In this document: positions 10,466 through 18,285 of the stretch, piece after piece
Position numbering within the stretch: position 1 is the stretch's first letter
How the letters are laid out: every line of letters begins with the position of its first letter
Source: Salinibacterium sp. ZJ450
GTDB lineage: Bacteria; Actinomycetota; Actinomycetes; Actinomycetales; Microbacteriaceae
DNA: 64,000 bases
Reading direction: 5' to 3'
NCBI RefSeq assembly: GCF_011751885.2
Contig: NZ_CP061771.1
Span: 2,976,001 to 3,040,000, forward strand
The notes under the pieces: generated by a model
Databases searched by the model: none
What the model saw: only the letters and a program-made list of their open reading frames with translations
What the model was told of the DNA's origin: nothing
Position numbers and translations under genes: made by a program

Positions 10466-11767
10466 GTGCAATCAGCTCGCCGGACGACGCAGCGCGGACT
10501 GCGCGCGCTGTTTCTCGTCTTCATCGCCCTTCTCGGTGCTCTACTGATGCTCACGGCGGCCCCCGCGTACGCCGATGAGGTGGGTGCCGACGAGCCGTAC
10601 AAGATCAGCGGAAACGTGCAGAACGAGGGGCAACCCCTCGAGGACGTGCTCATCACGGTGACAGGCAACGGTGTCGATCTCGAGGTGGAGACGGATGCCG
10701 AGGGCCGTTGGCGTGTGGGCGTTCCGGAGCGCGACACCTACACCGTCACCCTTGTGGAGAGCACCCTGCCAGAGGGCATCGCGGTGCTCGAGGGCGGCAA
10801 CGTGCAGGAGGTCGAGATCGGGCCAGGCGGCCGCGTCACGATGAACTTCTTCATAGGGGAGGGTGAGCGCAACGTCACCAGCTTCTTCGACCAGCTCGTG
10901 TCGCGCATCTTCAACGGCCTGAACTTCGGCCTCATGCTGGGCCTGGCCGCGGTCGGCGCCTCGCTGGTCTACGGCACCACGGGCCTCGCGAACTTCGCGC
11001 ATGCCGAGATGGTGACGTTCGGCGCGGTGATCGCGCTGTTCTTCGGCACCACGATCGGCATGCCGATGCTCGCGGCCATCCCGCTCGCCATCCTCGTCAG
11101 CGGCGCCTTCGGCTGGGCGATGGACGCCGGCCTCTGGCGCCCGCTCCGACATAAAGGCCTCGGCCTCGTGCAGCTGATGATCGTGAGCATCGGCCTGTCG
11201 CTGACGCTGCGCTATATCTTCCAATACTTCATCGGCGGCGGCACCTTGCAGCTGCCGGGTTCGGCCGAGGCGGAGTTCCCGCTCTTCGGCGCGGTCACCA
11301 TGAGCTGGATCGACATCGCAAGCATGGCAATGACTGTCGTCGTACTCGTTGTCTTCGCGCTGTGGCTGCTGTACACGCGAATGGGCAAGGCGACCCGGGC
11401 AATCTCCGACAACCCGTCGCTGGCTGCGGCATCCGGAATCGATGTCGATCGCGTGGTCCGCTGGGTCTGGATCATCTCGGCCGCGATGGCCGGTCTCGCC
11501 GGCATCCTGTACGCGTACTTCCGTCCGGGCATCAAGTGGGACATGGGCGCGCAGATCCTGCTGCTTGTCTTCGCGAGCATCACCCTCGGCGGCCTGGGCA
11601 CCGCGTTCGGCGCCCTGATCGGTTCGATCATCGTCGGCCTGCTTGTCGAGGTGTCAACGCTGTGGATTCCGTCCGATCTGAAGTACGTCGGTGCTCTCGG
11701 CATCCTGATCGTCATCCTGCTGTTCCGACCGCAGGGCATCCTCGGTCGCAAAGAGAGAATCGGATAG
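10466..11767 (+). CDS. livH: LivH-type branched-chain amino acid ABC permease with extracytoplasmic N-terminal domain
   Basis: Start chosen at GTG 10466, which follows TTGGAGG; an in-frame ATG at 10313 lies in the promoter region. The product (433 aa) begins with an apparent signal segment ending APAYA, then an ~85-residue beta-rich domain (ISGNVQNEGQPLEDVLITV) like carboxypeptidase-regulatory folds. After that comes a LivH permease with about eight helices and the family motif GASLVYGTTGLANFAHAEM. It would form the inner-membrane channel with LivM and the ATPases LivG and LivF. The extra domain is absent from E. coli LivH (about 308 aa). Confidence 0.88.
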   Translation: MQSARRTTQRGLRALFLVFIALLGALLMLTAAPAYADEVGADEPYKISGNVQNEGQPLEDVLITVTGNGVDLEVETDAEGRWRVGVPERDTYTVTLVESTLPEGIAVLEGGNVQEVEIGPGGRVTMNFFIGEGERNVTSFFDQLVSRIFNGLNFGLMLGLAAVGASLVYGTTGLANFAHAEMVTFGAVIALFFGTTIGMPMLAAIPLAILVSGAFGWAMDAGLWRPLRHKGLGLVQLMIVSIGLSLTLRYIFQYFIGGGTLQLPGSAEAEFPLFGAVTMSWIDIASMAMTVVVLVVFALWLLYTRMGKATRAISDNPSLAAASGIDVDRVVRWVWIISAAMAGLAGILYAYFRPGIKWDMGAQILLLVFASITLGGLGTAFGALIGSIIVGLLVEVSTLWIPSDLKYVGALGILIVILLFRPQGILGRKERIG

Positions 11768-11776
11768 GGCCGGAAC

Positions 11777-12757
11777 ATGGACTGGTTGCAGATCTTCTCC
11801 AACACCGCGTCGTCCCTGCTCGGACCCGCAACGATTGCCTACGCTCTCGCCGCGATCGGTTTGGCCGTGCACTTCGGGTACGCCGGCCTGCTCAACATGG
11901 GTATTGCCGCGTACATGGCGATCGGCGCGTACGGGTACGCGATCTCGGTCCTCACCTTCGGTCTACACTGGTGGGTCGGGATCCTTATCGGTCTGGTCGC
12001 CTCGGTGATCTTCTCGTTCATTCTGGGTATCCCGACGCTGCGGCTCAGAGGCGACTATCTCGCGATCGTGACGATCGCCGCGGCCGAGATCGTCCGGCTG
12101 CTGTTCTTGACCACGACGTTCGACGCGGTCACGGGATCGGCTGACGGCCTGAGCGGTTACCACGGAAGCTTCCGCGCCTCGAACCCGATCCCGCCCGGCG
12201 AGTACGGGTTCGGGCCTTGGGTCTACAACGAGACCGGATGGTGGGTGCGCATCGTCGGCATCGTGCTGGTGGCCCTTGCCGCCCTCATCGTCTGGGCGCT
12301 GATGCGCAGCCCCTGGGGCCGCGTCATCAAGGGCATCCGTGAAGACGAAGACGCGGTGCGCGCGCTCGGCAAGAACGTCTTCGCCTACAAGATGCAGGCC
12401 CTCGTGCTCGGCGGAATCTTCGGCGCCCTCGGCGGCGTCGTGTACGCGCTGCCATCATCGGTGAACCCCGGCGTCTATGTGACCTCGCTGACCTTCTTCG
12501 TATGGACCGCGCTGCTGCTCGGTGGCGCGGCAACGGTGTTCGGTCCAATCCTCGGCTCGGCCATCTTCTGGGTAGTTCAGTCACTGCTCAGCAACATCCT
12601 GCCCGCCTTGGTCAGCTCCGGCGTGCTGCCCTTCATGTCGACGACCCAGGCGCAGACCCTGCGCTTCATCATCGTCGGCATCGCTCTGATGCTCCTTGTC
12701 ATATTCATGCCGCAGGGCATCCTCGGAAACAAGAAGGAGCTGACCTTTGTCAAGTAA
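11777..12757 (+). CDS. livM: LivM-type branched-chain amino acid ABC permease
   Basis: 326-aa inner-membrane permease, second half of the transport channel. The first part holds LNMGIAAYMAIGAYGYA and GIPTLRLRGDYLAIVT, signature segments of LivM. The coupling region RSPWGRVIKGIREDEDAVRALG would contact the ATPases. It starts nine bases after livH and its last 11 bases overlap livG, consistent with one operon. Confidence 0.92.
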   Translation: MDWLQIFSNTASSLLGPATIAYALAAIGLAVHFGYAGLLNMGIAAYMAIGAYGYAISVLTFGLHWWVGILIGLVASVIFSFILGIPTLRLRGDYLAIVTIAAAEIVRLLFLTTTFDAVTGSADGLSGYHGSFRASNPIPPGEYGFGPWVYNETGWWVRIVGIVLVALAALIVWALMRSPWGRVIKGIREDEDAVRALGKNVFAYKMQALVLGGIFGALGGVVYALPSSVNPGVYVTSLTFFVWTALLLGGAATVFGPILGSAIFWVVQSLLSNILPALVSSGVLPFMSTTQAQTLRFIIVGIALMLLVIFMPQGILGNKKELTFVK

Positions 12758-13718
12758 CACGGTCCCTCCCACCCCTCGAGCTAAGACGACCGGGCTGCAC
12801 AAAGGGGACTTTGTTCCCGGCGTTCCCAAGGTCGACCCGATCCTGGTCGCCGACAATGTCACCCGCGCCTTCGGTGGCCTGACGGCCGTCGACGTCGAGC
12901 ACGTCGAAATCCCCCGCAACGCCATCACCGCATTGATCGGGCCGAACGGGGCGGGCAAGACCACGCTGTTCAACCTGCTCACCGGTTTCGACAAGCCTGA
13001 CTCGGGCAAGTGGGAATACGACGGCACTTCGCTGTCTGGCATCCCCTCGTTCAAGGTGTCACGGCTCGGCCAGGTGCGCACGTTCCAGCTGACCAAGGTG
13101 CTCTCTCTGCTCACCGTGCTCGAGAACGTGAAGCTCGGTGCCCGCAACCAGACCGGTGAGAAGTTCTTCGCAAGCCTGTTCCCCGCCTTCTGGCGCAAGC
13201 AGGAGGGCGACATCGAGGAGAAGGCGATCGAGATTCTCACGCGCTTCACGCTGGAAGCCAAGCAGGATGATTTCGCGGCCAGCCTGTCCGGCGGACAGCG
13301 CAAGCTGCTGGAGATGGCTCGCGCCCTGATGTCCGACCCACAGCTGGTGATGCTGGATGAGCCGATGGCAGGCGTCAACCCGGCACTCACGCAGTCGTTG
13401 CTCGACCACATCCTCAATCTCAAGGACGAGGGGATGACGGTGCTGTTCATCGAACACGACATGAACATGGTGCGCCACATCGCCGACTGGGTCATCGTCA
13501 TGGCCGAGGGCCGAATCGTCGCCGAGGGGCCACCGCAGATCGTCATGAAGGACGCGGCTGTGATCGACGCCTACCTCGGCGCCCACCAGGACGTCGACCT
13601 CGGCGTCGTCACCGGCCGGGTGAAGGGCGAAATGACCGAGGCGGCCGAGACCCTGCTGGCCGACGTCGAGGACGTCGTCACGCGCGGAGAATCAGACGAA
13701 ACGGAGGCCAACAAATGA
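12747..13718 (+). CDS. livG: LivG-type ABC transporter ATP-binding protein
   Basis: 323-aa ATPase of the branched-chain amino acid importer. Walker A is GPNGAGKTTLF, the ABC signature LSGGQRKLLEMA, Walker B LVMLDEPMAG. The start is TTG at 12747, preceded by AAGGAG at 12734-12739 with seven-base spacing and overlapping the livM stop by 11 bases, which implies translational coupling. About 30 residues precede the core and about 50 acidic residues follow it, making it longer than E. coli LivG (255 aa). Confidence 0.92.
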   Translation: MSSNTVPPTPRAKTTGLHKGDFVPGVPKVDPILVADNVTRAFGGLTAVDVEHVEIPRNAITALIGPNGAGKTTLFNLLTGFDKPDSGKWEYDGTSLSGIPSFKVSRLGQVRTFQLTKVLSLLTVLENVKLGARNQTGEKFFASLFPAFWRKQEGDIEEKAIEILTRFTLEAKQDDFAASLSGGQRKLLEMARALMSDPQLVMLDEPMAGVNPALTQSLLDHILNLKDEGMTVLFIEHDMNMVRHIADWVIVMAEGRIVAEGPPQIVMKDAAVIDAYLGAHQDVDLGVVTGRVKGEMTEAAETLLADVEDVVTRGESDETEANK

Positions 13719-14485
13719 CCAGTACAGCCCCAGCCGCCGCCACGCCGGTGGCGCCGACCGGCACCCCTGTCATTGAGGCGACCGGGATCGTCGCCGGCTA
13801 TCTGCCCGGCGTGAACATTCTGAGGGGCGCGAACCTCGTCGCCCACAAGGGCGAGTTGATCGGGATCATCGGCCCGAACGGCGCCGGCAAGTCCACTCTG
13901 CTGAAGGCTATTTTCGGCCAGGTGAAGGTGCACGAGGGATCTGTCACGCTGAACGGCGACGACATCACCGGGCTGAAGGCCAACAAGCTCGTCGCCCGCG
14001 GCGTCGGATTCGTGCCGCAGAACAACAACGTGTTCCCGAGTCTCACCATCGAGGAGAACCTGCAGATGGGGCTGTACCAACGCCCCAAGGCGTACAAGGA
14101 ACAGCTGGAGTTCGTGGTCGGGATCTTCGCCGAGATCGGCAAGCGCCTCGGTCAGCGCGCCGGTTCGTTGTCCGGTGGTGAACGCCAGATGGTGGCCATG
14201 TCGCGGGCTCTGATGATGAACCCCGAGGTGTTGCTGCTCGACGAGCCCTCTGCGGGTCTGTCGCCGGTGCGTCAGGATGAGGCGTTCATCCGGGTCTCAG
14301 AAATCAACAACGCTGGCGTCACGACCATCATGGTCGAGCAGAACGCCCGGCGCTGCCTGCAGATCTGCGACCGCGGTTACGTACTCGACCAGGGCCGCGA
14401 CGCGTACCACGGCACCGGCCGGGAACTGCTGAACGACCCGAAGGTCATCGGCCTGTACCTGGGCACGCTCGGCGAAGAGCACTAG
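13715..14485 (+). CDS. livF: LivF-type ABC transporter ATP-binding protein
   Basis: 256-aa second ATPase of the importer. Walker A is GPNGAGKSTLL, signature LSGGERQMVAMSR, Walker B VLLLDEPSAG, and the H-loop position reads VEQNA as usual in LivF. It overlaps livG by ATGA. A hairpin terminator follows, so the liv operon is livH-livM-livG-livF with the binding protein encoded on the facing strand. Confidence 0.93.
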   Translation: MTSTAPAAATPVAPTGTPVIEATGIVAGYLPGVNILRGANLVAHKGELIGIIGPNGAGKSTLLKAIFGQVKVHEGSVTLNGDDITGLKANKLVARGVGFVPQNNNVFPSLTIEENLQMGLYQRPKAYKEQLEFVVGIFAEIGKRLGQRAGSLSGGERQMVAMSRALMMNPEVLLLDEPSAGLSPVRQDEAFIRVSEINNAGVTTIMVEQNARRCLQICDRGYVLDQGRDAYHGTGRELLNDPKVIGLYLGTLGEEH

Positions 14486-14497
14486 CCACACCGACTT

Positions 14498-14527
14498 GAG
14501 GGCCTCGGCGAGTACGCCGGGGCCCTC
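14498..14527 (+). terminator. liv operon terminator
   Basis: A 13-bp stem with one G-T pair (14498-14510 with 14515-14527) and an AGTA loop, 12 bases after the livF stop, followed by a weak T stretch. Confidence 0.65.
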
Positions 14528-14588
14528 TTGATGTGCGGGGTGCCGGACGTCCGGTCCGGATGCCGCGTTCCGGCTGCCGCAAAGGGAA

Positions 14589-14612
14589 GGGCCCCGGCTT
14601 CTGCCGGGGCCC
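14589..14612 (-). terminator. terminator of the binding-protein gene
   Basis: GC stem 14589-14597 with 14604-14612, loop of six. On the minus strand it is 16 bases past the binding-protein stop and is followed by TTCCCTTT. Confidence 0.6.
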
Positions 14613-14628
14613 CTCGTGGTGCGTTGGA

Positions 14629-15912
14629 CTACTCCGCCGCGGTGTAGTTGTTGTCAGGACCGAACTGGTAGATGCCGATACTGGCCTCGGTCGGGTCGCC
14701 GACCTCGTCGAAGGTGATCGGACCCGAGAGACCGTCATAGTCGGCAACACCGCCGTCGAGGATGATCTGCGCGCACTGCTCGTAGGTGGTGCACGTCTCA
14801 CCGTCGCCGGAACCGCCGGAGACCTCCTGCAGCTTGCCGGCGATGTCGGCGGACTCGGTGGAGTTCGCCGCCAGGGCGGCCAGCGCCAGCAGAATCACCG
14901 CGTCGAACGACTCGGCCGCGTAGGTGTACTCGTTATTGAGCGAGGGATTGCCCTCACCCGTCCAGAACGCTTCCAGATCCGTGGTGAAGCTGCCGAGGTC
15001 TTCGACGTTCAGACCGGGGTAGGTGCCCTTGGCACCCTCCAGCGCTCCCGCCGGCAACTGATCGCCGAACTGCGTGAGGTTGCCGTCGACGAAATACAGG
15101 TTCTCGGCGGGGAACGAGCCGATCAGGTTCGGCAGCATGGTCTTCACCTCTTCGAACGTGATCAGGGCGATCGCGTCCGGGTCGGCGGCCAGCACCTCGC
15201 TGATCTGCGAGTCGAAGCTGGTGTCACCGGTGTTGTACATCGGCTGTGCGACGACCTCTCCGCCCGCTGCCTCAAATGCTTCCTGCGTGTATTTGGCGAG
15301 GCCGGTGCCATAGGAGTCGTTCAGCACGATCATGCCGAGCGTCTGGTGGCCGTCCTCTGCGATGAGGTTTCCGAGAACCTCGCCCTGCAGCACGTCCGAC
15401 GGGGCCGTACGGAAGTACAGATTGTTGTCCTCGTACGAGGTGAACGCGTCCGACGTGTTCGCGGGCGAGAACATGATCACACCCTCGCCGACGACTTGGT
15501 CGATGAACTGCAGCGAAGTTCCCGACGAGGCCGCACCGATGATTGCGGCGACATCCTCACCCAGCAGACGCGGGATCTCGGTCTCGTACGCCTTGTTGTC
15601 GGTGTCTCCGGAGTCACCCACGGTGACCTCGAGGGTAACGCCGAGATCAGCCTCGTTGACCATGGACACGGCGTAGGCGACGCCAGCGTTCTCAGGTGGT
15701 CCGAGGAAGGCCAGGTTCCCGGTCTGCGGCAGCGCCGTCCCGATGTGAAGGCTCAGGTCGCGGGCGCCGGTGTCACCCGACGGTTCATCTCCCTCGTCCG
15801 CGGCGGCACAGCCGCTGAGGACGAGAGCGCTGGCTCCCACGAGGGCGATACCGACAAGGCCAGCCTTCCGGGTGCGTGAGCGGGAGGCGAATGCCTTAGC
15901 GAAAGCGCTCAT
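14629..15912 (-). CDS. livK: branched-chain amino acid ABC transporter substrate-binding lipoprotein
   Basis: Start set at ATG 15912 because it has AAGGAG upstream and begins a lipoprotein signal with lipobox LSGC (residue about 34). 427 aa. The mature part is a Peripla_BP_6 type I fold: IGTALPQTGNLAFLGPP, the IIGAASSGTS hinge segment, and MIVLNDSYGTGLAK. It should be anchored outside the membrane and deliver ligand to LivHM. A C-terminal disulfide-like pair is seen in CTTYEQC. It is convergent with the liv operon. Ligand (leucine, isoleucine, valine or a relative) is not decided by the sequence. Confidence 0.88.
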   Translation of the reverse strand: MSAFAKAFASRSRTRKAGLVGIALVGASALVLSGCAAADEGDEPSGDTGARDLSLHIGTALPQTGNLAFLGPPENAGVAYAVSMVNEADLGVTLEVTVGDSGDTDNKAYETEIPRLLGEDVAAIIGAASSGTSLQFIDQVVGEGVIMFSPANTSDAFTSYEDNNLYFRTAPSDVLQGEVLGNLIAEDGHQTLGMIVLNDSYGTGLAKYTQEAFEAAGGEVVAQPMYNTGDTSFDSQISEVLAADPDAIALITFEEVKTMLPNLIGSFPAENLYFVDGNLTQFGDQLPAGALEGAKGTYPGLNVEDLGSFTTDLEAFWTGEGNPSLNNEYTYAAESFDAVILLALAALAANSTESADIAGKLQEVSGGSGDGETCTTYEQCAQIILDGGVADYDGLSGPITFDEVGDPTEASIGIYQFGPDNNYTAAE

Positions 15913-15974
15913 GTTGCTCCTTGCAGTCAATAGATCACAGGTCACGCCAGCACAAGCCGCACTGCCGTTCTGCC

Positions 15975-16003
15975 AAGTTATTGACAAAGCGCGTCGGGCA
16001 CAA
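15975..16003 (-). promoter_or_regulatory. candidate promoter of the binding-protein gene
   Basis: On the minus strand, TTGTGC (15998-16003) and TAACTT (15975-15980) are separated by 17 bases, giving a leader of about 55 bases before the ATG. Matches to the sigma-70 consensus are only partial. Confidence 0.35.
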
Positions 16004-16009
16004 TACAAA
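15981..16009 (+). promoter_or_regulatory. candidate plus-strand promoter facing the mini-lipoprotein gene
   Basis: TTGACA (15981-15986), 17-base spacer, TACAAA (16004-16009). The -35 is a perfect match. No plus-strand gene follows; a transcript would run antisense into the 16122-16772 gene. Confidence 0.3.
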
Positions 16010-16012
16010 GCG

Positions 16013-16028
16013 GTTACGTACGTGTAAC
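16013..16028. promoter_or_regulatory. candidate GlnR-like site GTTAC-N6-GTAAC
   Basis: An inverted pair of pentamers with six-base spacing just upstream of the binding-protein promoter candidate; a third GTTAC is at 16041. It fits the gTnAC-n6-GnAAC half of a GlnR box and parallels the site at 10358. It could belong to another regulator. Confidence 0.35.
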
Positions 16029-16121
16029 ACCCGCACAATCGTTACAATCCGTGATCTTCAGCAGCGGCATCCGTGCATCTGACGCGTAATGATTGCGGAT
16101 TTCGTCGGTTTGACGCGCGAA

Positions 16122-16772
16122 TCAGTGCGCAAGCGTGTACGTGATCGAGAAGCCGTCGGCGAGGGCGGCGCTGCATTCGCCGAAGCTGCTGCATTCGGTG
16201 CTGCCTGCGCTCACCGCGTCCAGCCCGAACCGCAGCGACTCGGCGCCGTCATCGCCCACGACAACCGCGGCGAGCGCCGCGCGCACGGTCTGGTGGTACG
16301 ACTCGACCGCGCCGGTGAAGTCGGACACGCCAGGGTCGATCTGCGCGAGCCGGGCGGCCAGCTCATCGTCCGGTGTCTCTGACGGTTCAACCGCGATCAG
16401 CAGCACGTCCGCAGCGGCCACGCCGGGCCCGGCCAGGATGACGTCGGCGCCTTTCACGACGAGGTCGGCCGTCGCGGTTTCGGCCACCCCGCGGTGGAAC
16501 AGCACCACCTGCGCGCCGTTCACCCCGCCCGCCAGGTTGATCTCACGAACGGCCAGTTCGGCGCCGGCGACGATCGCTCCCCCGCCCGCGGCCGCATCGG
16601 TCTGGGTGCCGATCCGCAGCACGCCATCGCCGGATGCCGCGGGCGCCGTCTGCGACGGCGTTGGCGTCGGGGTGGCCGACGGCGTGGGCGCCGGCCCAGA
16701 CGTGCAGGCTGACAGGAGGGCCGCAACCGCAGCGGCGACCACGATAACGCGGATCATGGGCTTGGAGGGCAT
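16122..16772 (-). CDS. miniature LivK-like lipoprotein
   Basis: 216 aa with a lipoprotein signal (lipobox LSAC, about residue 22) and a Thr/Pro-rich linker. Residues about 50-100 resemble the start of periplasmic binding proteins (VAGAELAVREINLAGGVNG). The last ~60 residues resemble the C-terminus of the adjacent binding protein: VESYHQTVRAALAA parallels AESFDAVILLALAA, and CSSFGEC parallels CTTYEQC. The middle of the fold is missing. The reading frame is intact and codon use is like its neighbours, so it may be a functional reduced protein and not just decay. It is unlikely to form a full clamshell. Function unknown. Confidence 0.7.
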   Translation of the reverse strand: MPSKPMIRVIVVAAAVAALLSACTSGPAPTPSATPTPTPSQTAPAASGDGVLRIGTQTDAAAGGGAIVAGAELAVREINLAGGVNGAQVVLFHRGVAETATADLVVKGADVILAGPGVAAADVLLIAVEPSETPDDELAARLAQIDPGVSDFTGAVESYHQTVRAALAAVVVGDDGAESLRFGLDAVSAGSTECSSFGECSAALADGFSITYTLAH

Positions 16773-16818
16773 CCGGAACCTTTCAGTGCACAGGGGACAT
16801 TTGAACCCTAACGAGAGC

Positions 16819-17745
16819 TCAGGTCAGTTTTCGCGAGGCTCGGCGGGAACGGGCCGAGAGGAACATGTCGATGGTGAGCACGATGATCGCCACCCAGACC
16901 AGCGCGAACCCGAACCATCGCTCCGGCGGCATGTCCTCGCCCAACACGAACACGCCGATTGCGAACTGCAATACCGGAGCCAGGTACTGGGCGAGCCCGA
17001 TCCACGACAGGGGCAGCCGGCGGGCCGCGGCGGCGAACAGCAGCAGCGGCACCGCCGTGATGATGCCCGCGCTCGCCAGCAGCACGGTGTGCAGCGCACC
17101 GTTGGCGCCGAGGGTGATGCCGCCGGTCGACGCGATGACCGCGAGTGCGACGATCGCCGGCACGGTCAACCATGCCGTTTCGAGGGTCAGCCCGGCCACG
17201 GCGTCGACCTGGCCACCGACCTTCTTCTTGACGAGGCCGTAGATCGCGAAGGTCACGGCAAGGATCAGCGCGATCCAGGGCACCGAGCCGTAGCCGACCC
17301 CGATCACGAGCACCGCGACCGCAACCAGGCCGACCGACACCCACTGAAGCGGGCGCAGCCGCTCAGCGAACACGAACACACCGAGCAGCACCGTCACGAC
17401 GGGATTGATGAAGTAGCCGAGGGCGGTCTCGACCACCTGGCCGCTGAGGGTCGCGTACACGTAGGTCAGCCAGTTGACGAGGATGAGCGCACCGGCGAGC
17501 GCCATCGCGATGGTCAGCCGCGGGTTTTGCGCGATCGCCGCGAACGCCCGCCAGCCGCGCGTGACGGTCAGCAGCACGGCGCAGAAGATCAGCGACAGCA
17601 CGATCCGCCAGGCGACGATCTCGACCGGGCCGCTCGGGGCGAGGGCGATGAAGTACACCGGCATGATGCCCCAGAGCCCGTATGCGCCGATCGCGTAGGC
17701 CAACCCTCCGCGCCGGTGTCCTGCGGCTACGGAAGGGGAGATCAC
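16819..17745 (-). CDS. rarD: RarD-type EamA family transporter
   Basis: 308-aa membrane protein with about ten helices in two EamA-like halves. The N-terminal GGLAYAIGAYGLWGIMPVYF and the segment WLTYVYATLSGQVVETALGY are characteristic of RarD. RarD is an inner-membrane permease of the drug/metabolite superfamily; its substrate is unknown (E. coli rarD was named from chloramphenicol resistance). It stands alone, between the mini-lipoprotein and groES. Confidence 0.88.
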   Translation of the reverse strand: MISPSVAAGHRRGGLAYAIGAYGLWGIMPVYFIALAPSGPVEIVAWRIVLSLIFCAVLLTVTRGWRAFAAIAQNPRLTIAMALAGALILVNWLTYVYATLSGQVVETALGYFINPVVTVLLGVFVFAERLRPLQWVSVGLVAVAVLVIGVGYGSVPWIALILAVTFAIYGLVKKKVGGQVDAVAGLTLETAWLTVPAIVALAVIASTGGITLGANGALHTVLLASAGIITAVPLLLFAAAARRLPLSWIGLAQYLAPVLQFAIGVFVLGEDMPPERWFGFALVWVAIIVLTIDMFLSARSRRASRKLT

Positions 17746-17765
17746 CGACCTAGCCTAGTGCGGGC

Positions 17766-17801
17766 ATAAAAGAAGGCCCGGTGGCGAACCACCGGGCCTT
17801 C
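17766..17801 (-). terminator. groES terminator
   Basis: A 13-bp GC-rich stem (17772-17784 with 17789-17801, CGAA loop) followed on the minus strand by TTTTAT. A textbook intrinsic terminator 17 bases after the groES stop. Confidence 0.9.
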
Positions 17802-17817
17802 CTTAGAGCTTTGCTAC

Positions 17818-18114
17818 CTAGCGGACGACGACCGCGAGAACGTCGCGGGCCGACAGCACGAGGAGGTCCTCGCCGCCGTACTTGACTTCGGTTCCGCCGT
17901 ACTTGGAGTAGATCACCTTGTCGCCGACGGCAACGTCAAGCGGGATGCGGTTTCCGTTGTCGTCGATGCGGCCGGGGCCGACCGCCACAACTTCGCCCTC
18001 CTGGGGCTTTTCCTTGGCAGTGTCAGGGATAACGAGACCGGAAGCAGTGGTCTGCTCCGCCTCGACCTGGCGAATGACAATGCGATCCTCGAGCGGCTTG
18101 ATGGAGACCGACAC
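17818..18114 (-). CDS. groES: co-chaperonin GroES
   Basis: 98-aa 10-kDa chaperonin, the heptameric lid of GroEL. The mobile loop [19 protein letters not shown] and the C-terminal [13 protein letters not shown] are conserved. Start is GTG at 18114 with AGAGG upstream. No groEL follows: a strong terminator closes the unit, so groEL must be elsewhere, as is frequent in actinobacteria. Expression is probably heat-inducible through HrcA acting at the upstream CIRCE operator. Confidence 0.97.
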   Translation of the reverse strand: MSVSIKPLEDRIVIRQVEAEQTTASGLVIPDTAKEKPQEGEVVAVGPGRIDDNGNRIPLDVAVGDKVIYSKYGGTEVKYGGEDLLVLSARDVLAVVVR

Positions 18115-18176
18115 GGTTGACCTCTTCTTTCTGGAAATCCGGGGTTAGCACTCTCACAGCGAGTGTGCCAGCACCC

Positions 18177-18206
18177 AGTGTATGTGGTGCGCTGGCACTC
18201 GTGCAA
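18177..18206 (-). promoter_or_regulatory. candidate groES promoter
   Basis: Minus strand TTGCAC (18201-18206), 18-base spacer, TACACT (18177-18182). The -35 falls inside the CIRCE loop, so HrcA binding would block it. A degenerate TTAGCACTC half-site is also present in the leader at 18146-18154. Confidence 0.5.
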
Positions 18207-18221
18207 CGTGAGTGCCAGCGC
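18189..18221. promoter_or_regulatory. CIRCE operator (HrcA site)
   Basis: A perfect inverted repeat of 12 bp with a nine-base spacer; its core is CTGGCACTC-N9-GAGTGCCAG (18192-18218). This matches the CIRCE layout TTAGCACTC-N9-GAGTGCTAA bound by the heat-shock repressor HrcA. It overlaps the groES promoter. Confidence 0.85.
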
Positions 18222-18224
18222 CCG

Positions 18225-18261
18225 CCGCTGGTCGAGCCTGTCCCCGCTGGTCGAGCCTGTC
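18225..18261. repeat. tandem copies of an interspersed 18-bp repeat
   Basis: CCGCTGGTCGAGCCTGTC occurs at 18225-18242 and again at 18244-18261, the second followed by GAGACC. This resembles an extragenic repeat scattered in many Microbacteriaceae genomes (seen as GACAGGCTCGACCAGC on the other strand). It sits between the CIRCE site and the methyltransferase start. Confidence 0.6.
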
Positions 18262-18285
18262 GAGACCGAGTGACAGGATGGCCTC

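Noticed and set aside
15913-16038. longer N-terminus of the binding protein
   Set aside because: The added residues precede a lipoprotein signal and cover the promoter; ATG 15912 has a strong ribosome site.
16122-16772. pseudogene of the binding protein
   Set aside because: Intact frame, signal peptide and codon usage; reduced size alone does not show decay.
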